A DNA stretch of 64,000 bases from the NCBI GenBank assembly GCA_004123355.1, contig SCHM01000001.1, forward strand, positions 10,674,193-10,738,192, given 5' to 3'. The stretch is from Amphirosellinia nigrospora (taxonomy: Eukaryota; Ascomycota; Sordariomycetes; Xylariales; Xylariaceae). Below the pieces are notes generated by a model, which saw only the letters and a program-made list of their open reading frames with translations, had not been told where the DNA came from and did not search any database. Both the position numbers and the translations under genes were made by a program. The stretch's first letter is position 1. Every line of letters starts with the position of its first letter. Positions 61,102-64,000 of the stretch are shown here, one piece after another.

Positions 61102-63904
61102 GACCTTTTGACTATCCTGCGATTGTCACTCTGGGGGTCTATTCGATGCTGTGGTGGTGGAAAACCTAGTGTGCACTAAGGAGGCGAACACAAATGAGCA
61201 GTCGGCAGGTAACCAGAAACCCGCAACTGATATCGCTTATTAAGTATATGAAGACTCCGTTAAACCATATATGCAGAAGGTGCGATGTATAAAGGAGGGT
61301 TGAACCGTACTAATAATCAAGATGTGTTAGTCAAGTCTATCGAGGTTGGGGTTCGGTAGGTCCAGTAGTGCAGAATGGACGTGAGACAAGACCACACTCG
61401 AGCAACAGTGGACCGGATAGCGAGCAGAAGAAGAATTGACAATGAAATTTCAGGTAGAGTGGGATTGAGGCACTTCCTCAGCTCCACGAAAACCAGCACC
61501 TTGTTCTGGTGCGCCGATTTAGATGAAGAGTAAACAAGCCATAGGAGCCCAACCGCCTAGCGAATGCGCAAATAGGGCTTCATGAACAGCGAAAGCAAAC
61601 TGTCAACCGCGGCTTGGGCCAACGGGAGCAGCGGACGGACTATACGTACAGGTGTCTGGTTTGTATCGTTGCGCAGGTGTTCTGCGCAGCGCACTCGGTG
61701 GCAAACTCAGGCGGTAAACCTGGTGGTGAAGGAAGAGGGATATTCCACCAAGAGGAGATGAGCTGGCCAGCTGTGACTGGAGGTATCCCAGAGAAGTAAA
61801 GCAGGTGGAGGGAGGCGCTGGTCAAGTCATCAGGTACGAGACCAAGAGGCTATTGCATGGCCGGCCGGCTGGTCAAGTACCGTATGCTGTACGTATGCTA
61901 TACCAAGTTGTGGTCCTCTTCGTAGGTGCGCAAAGTGTAGATAATGCTTCCATAACCATGCATGCAGCAGTCTCGGCGTGAGATTTACGAATCCACACAC
62001 TCGACTCGGGGCTTGGTGCTGAAGCCGTGCTGCATGCCTCCAGGTAATGGAGTGCCTACAGTCGTAGTGATGATAGGCTTACCCACGATCTGTGTGTGAG
62101 GCAGCAAGCGTCGGGCTTTGTTGTGGTTCGAGAAGAGGTGGGCTCATACATATTGTACTATACTCCTGGCGCTGGGTGCTGGGCGAGTACTAGTAGGAGG
62201 GGGCCAAAAAAAGAGTTGGCTGGGGGGCGGGAAAGGGCCAGCCCCACTTTCGAAGTTGATGCGCTGGCCCTGCTTGAGCGACACAGCCAATCACGAGCCG
62301 AGAAAGCAGTCCGTCGCTTGGTGACAAGAGAGCCCATCCCGACGCACAGGCAGGGAAGTTATTATAAAGTTCTCTTCTTACCTAAACTCTACATCTACAA
62401 ACGATTTGCTTGTCGTTTGCTTACTCTGTTTGCTGCTTGTATATTCTTACAGCCCTACGAAAAAAAACCAAACGAAAAAAAAAGCAGGATAGGAAACGAA
62501 GTTAACTTCATCTTGGATTCTACGTGGACACAGTGTGGCGTCTGTCCCATGTCACTGTATATACTCACGGATCTCCACCCTCTATACAACATACCTGGAT
62601 ACATGTAGGTAGGTGGCTCTAAGTCACCTACCTACCGGCTGCTTCATTCACCAGCCTCCTCAACAAACACAATTTTCATCGAACTGGGAATTTGTTTGTG
62701 CCCAATCTTAATCCGGAGCTATTAACAATAATCCCTGGTCTAGTATGTTACAGGTCGTAAGCAAATCTGACAACGAGGCACTGCTATCGTAGGATTTCCT
62801 AACGCAAATAGAATATGGGGCCACGGGACGTGGAGTTCACTACCTAGGTTAGACATCTCCAGGCTTTGTTTTAGCGTCTTTGGCAGGGCGACGAGCTATC
62901 GCTGTGGATGGTTTCAATATCGGAGCGCGGACCACGGTAAATATAATGTAAAAGGTCTATAGCTGCTAAGCCTTGAGTCTCAATTACCTAGGCACCTAGG
63001 TCTGAAAAATTACACGTGCAGCAAGAGACGTTCTCATAGGGATCAACGCTTTGGGCGCCCGGAGACTCGCAACTTAGGAGGTAGTATGGATGGAGCTCAT
63101 CACAGTCGCATTTTGAAATCGCCATACCAATCGGAAAGACCTACAGCAAAGAACCAATTCAGAGCCCCCCGGCTTCGTGGGGTCTGCAGTGAAGGTGTCC
63201 CCTTTTATCTGATTTCGATTCTTCCCCTCTACTAGTGTGGGGTTACTTTGATACGCCTTTGAGCCTCGGAATATGGATGCCAATGCGCTTGTGGCAAAAA
63301 GCGAGCTACAAAATGGGTTCTTCTCACACCGCCACGCTGCGCAGCCGTCATGTCTCGGACTCTGACTGGCGATCTAGCAATGTCGTGGGGCAGGCTGTGT
63401 ACCGTACGTACCTGGTCAGCTCCAGCCGAGCAGGCCCCGAGGTGTATTCTGTGTTCCCATGGGAAAGATGTGCCCTTAATCTATTCGCATTCTCTTGAGT
63501 ACCTAGACAACATCTAATGGCCCCTGTCGAGTCCGATCAAATACCCGGTAACAGATACTGGGCTCTCAGCACCACTCATGAAGGCGCTGTGAAATATGCA
63601 AATTGATTTGCTGTTGTTCCTAGTATAGATGCTAATCCTCGATCATTCGTCTACGCTAATACCCCGCCCTTCGTATAGTCAATAGATGTAAAAATGTATG
63701 GGTGTGTATATGAATGTGACAATGCGTTCAGCCCTATGTCCCTAATCTCTGGGGACGGGAAATTTCAAGATGCCCCAACAGAATGAAACGCACTCTAGAC
63801 GGCCTGAGCCACTGATTATATGTGACGTCTCAATCGCTGCCACGTAAAAGAAATTGTAATGAAGTGTGCTCTCTACGGAAAGTCATATCCGTGGGGAGCC
63901 ATAC
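61102..63904. other. gene-poor interval upstream of the large gene
   Basis: About 2.8 kb holding the promoter and probably the first exon of the large gene, a perfect inverted repeat at 62605-62635, and further CCTAGGT tracts at 62841-62850 and 62985-63000. No other gene was recognised. Confidence 0.4.
62605..62635. repeat. 11-bp inverted repeat of TAGG units
   Basis: GTAGGTAGGTG at 62605-62615 and the exact complement CACCTACCTAC at 62625-62635 flank a 9-base spacer. It belongs to the family of short TAGG/CCTA tracts scattered through intergenic parts of the window. Confidence 0.6.
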
Positions 63905-64000
63905 TTAGTGGCCTGCTCCCTTGCTAGGTTTGCCTCCGCGGTTCTTTCTCGGAGGCGATAGATACTCGTCGCCACGGCCACCCTTCTTAGGGGCAGATAC
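63905..64000 (-). CDS. C-terminal end of an unidentified basic protein (continues beyond window)
   Basis: The minus strand at the right edge reads 31 codons to a TAA at 63905-63907, ending PSKGAGH after a Lys/Arg/Gly-rich run (APKKGGRGDEYLSPPRKN). The residue choice is protein-like, and the frame is open to the window edge. Family not identifiable from this fragment. Confidence 0.5.
   Translation of the reverse strand, partial: VSAPKKGGRGDEYLSPPRKNRGGKPSKGAGH

Overview
The window is nuclear DNA from a filamentous ascomycete (Pezizomycotina, most likely Sordariomycetes). The evidence is short 50-150 nt GT-AG introns with CTAAC-like branch points, a class III chitin synthase, centractin, a PPN1/PNUTS-type protein, a fungal mitochondrial aconitase and intron-bearing tRNA genes. 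The species cannot be fixed from the sequence. I recognise no virus-like element, transposon or CRISPR array.

Layout: the 3' part of a phosphopantothenoylcysteine decarboxylase gene (left edge, +); a PNUTS/Ppn1-like PP1-binding gene (1.6-6.2 kb, -); an RWD/DUF1115 protein (9.9-10.7 kb, -) divergent from SLY1 (11.5-13.9 kb, +); class III chitin synthase (14.5-17.6 kb, -); a cytochrome P450 (21.3-23.2 kb, -) divergent from a mitochondrial aconitase (26.0-28.4 kb, +); an unrecognised disordered protein (29.1-31.0 kb, -); a tiny probably mitochondrial protein (34.2-34.5 kb, +); an FAD monooxygenase (34.8-36.4 kb, -) divergent from an MFS transporter (37.1-38.9 kb, +); ARP1/centractin (39.7-40.9 kb, +); a PAR32-like protein (42.1-42.5 kb, -); a calpain-like protease (47.1-48.8 kb, -); tRNA-Leu and tRNA-Ala (50 kb, -); a hypothetical protein (50.7-51.5 kb, -); a repeat-bearing protein with a possible degenerate C48-type domain (52.3-54.4 kb, -); a very large fungal-specific disordered protein (55.8-61.1 kb, -); and the C-terminus of one more protein at the right edge (-). 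Between them lie long gene-free stretches.

Most genes are housekeeping or growth functions: CoA synthesis, PP1/transcription, ER-Golgi SNARE control, chitin synthesis, dynactin, aconitase and TORC1/nitrogen signalling. The only accessory-metabolism candidates are the lone P450 and the divergent monooxygenase/MFS pair.

The strongest unexpected signal is technical or evolutionary. Almost every conserved gene is interrupted by one or more losses of a single base, nearly always inside a short homopolymer, and tRNA-Leu also seems to lack one C of its D-arm. Essential genes (SLY1, centractin, chitin synthase) are hit, and protein similarity resumes immediately in the next frame. I therefore read these as probable consensus errors of the assembly rather than pseudogenes or recoding. 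Exon boundaries below allow for them. I did not find a convincing novel biological system; the best candidates are the C48-like repeat protein and the monooxygenase/transporter pair.
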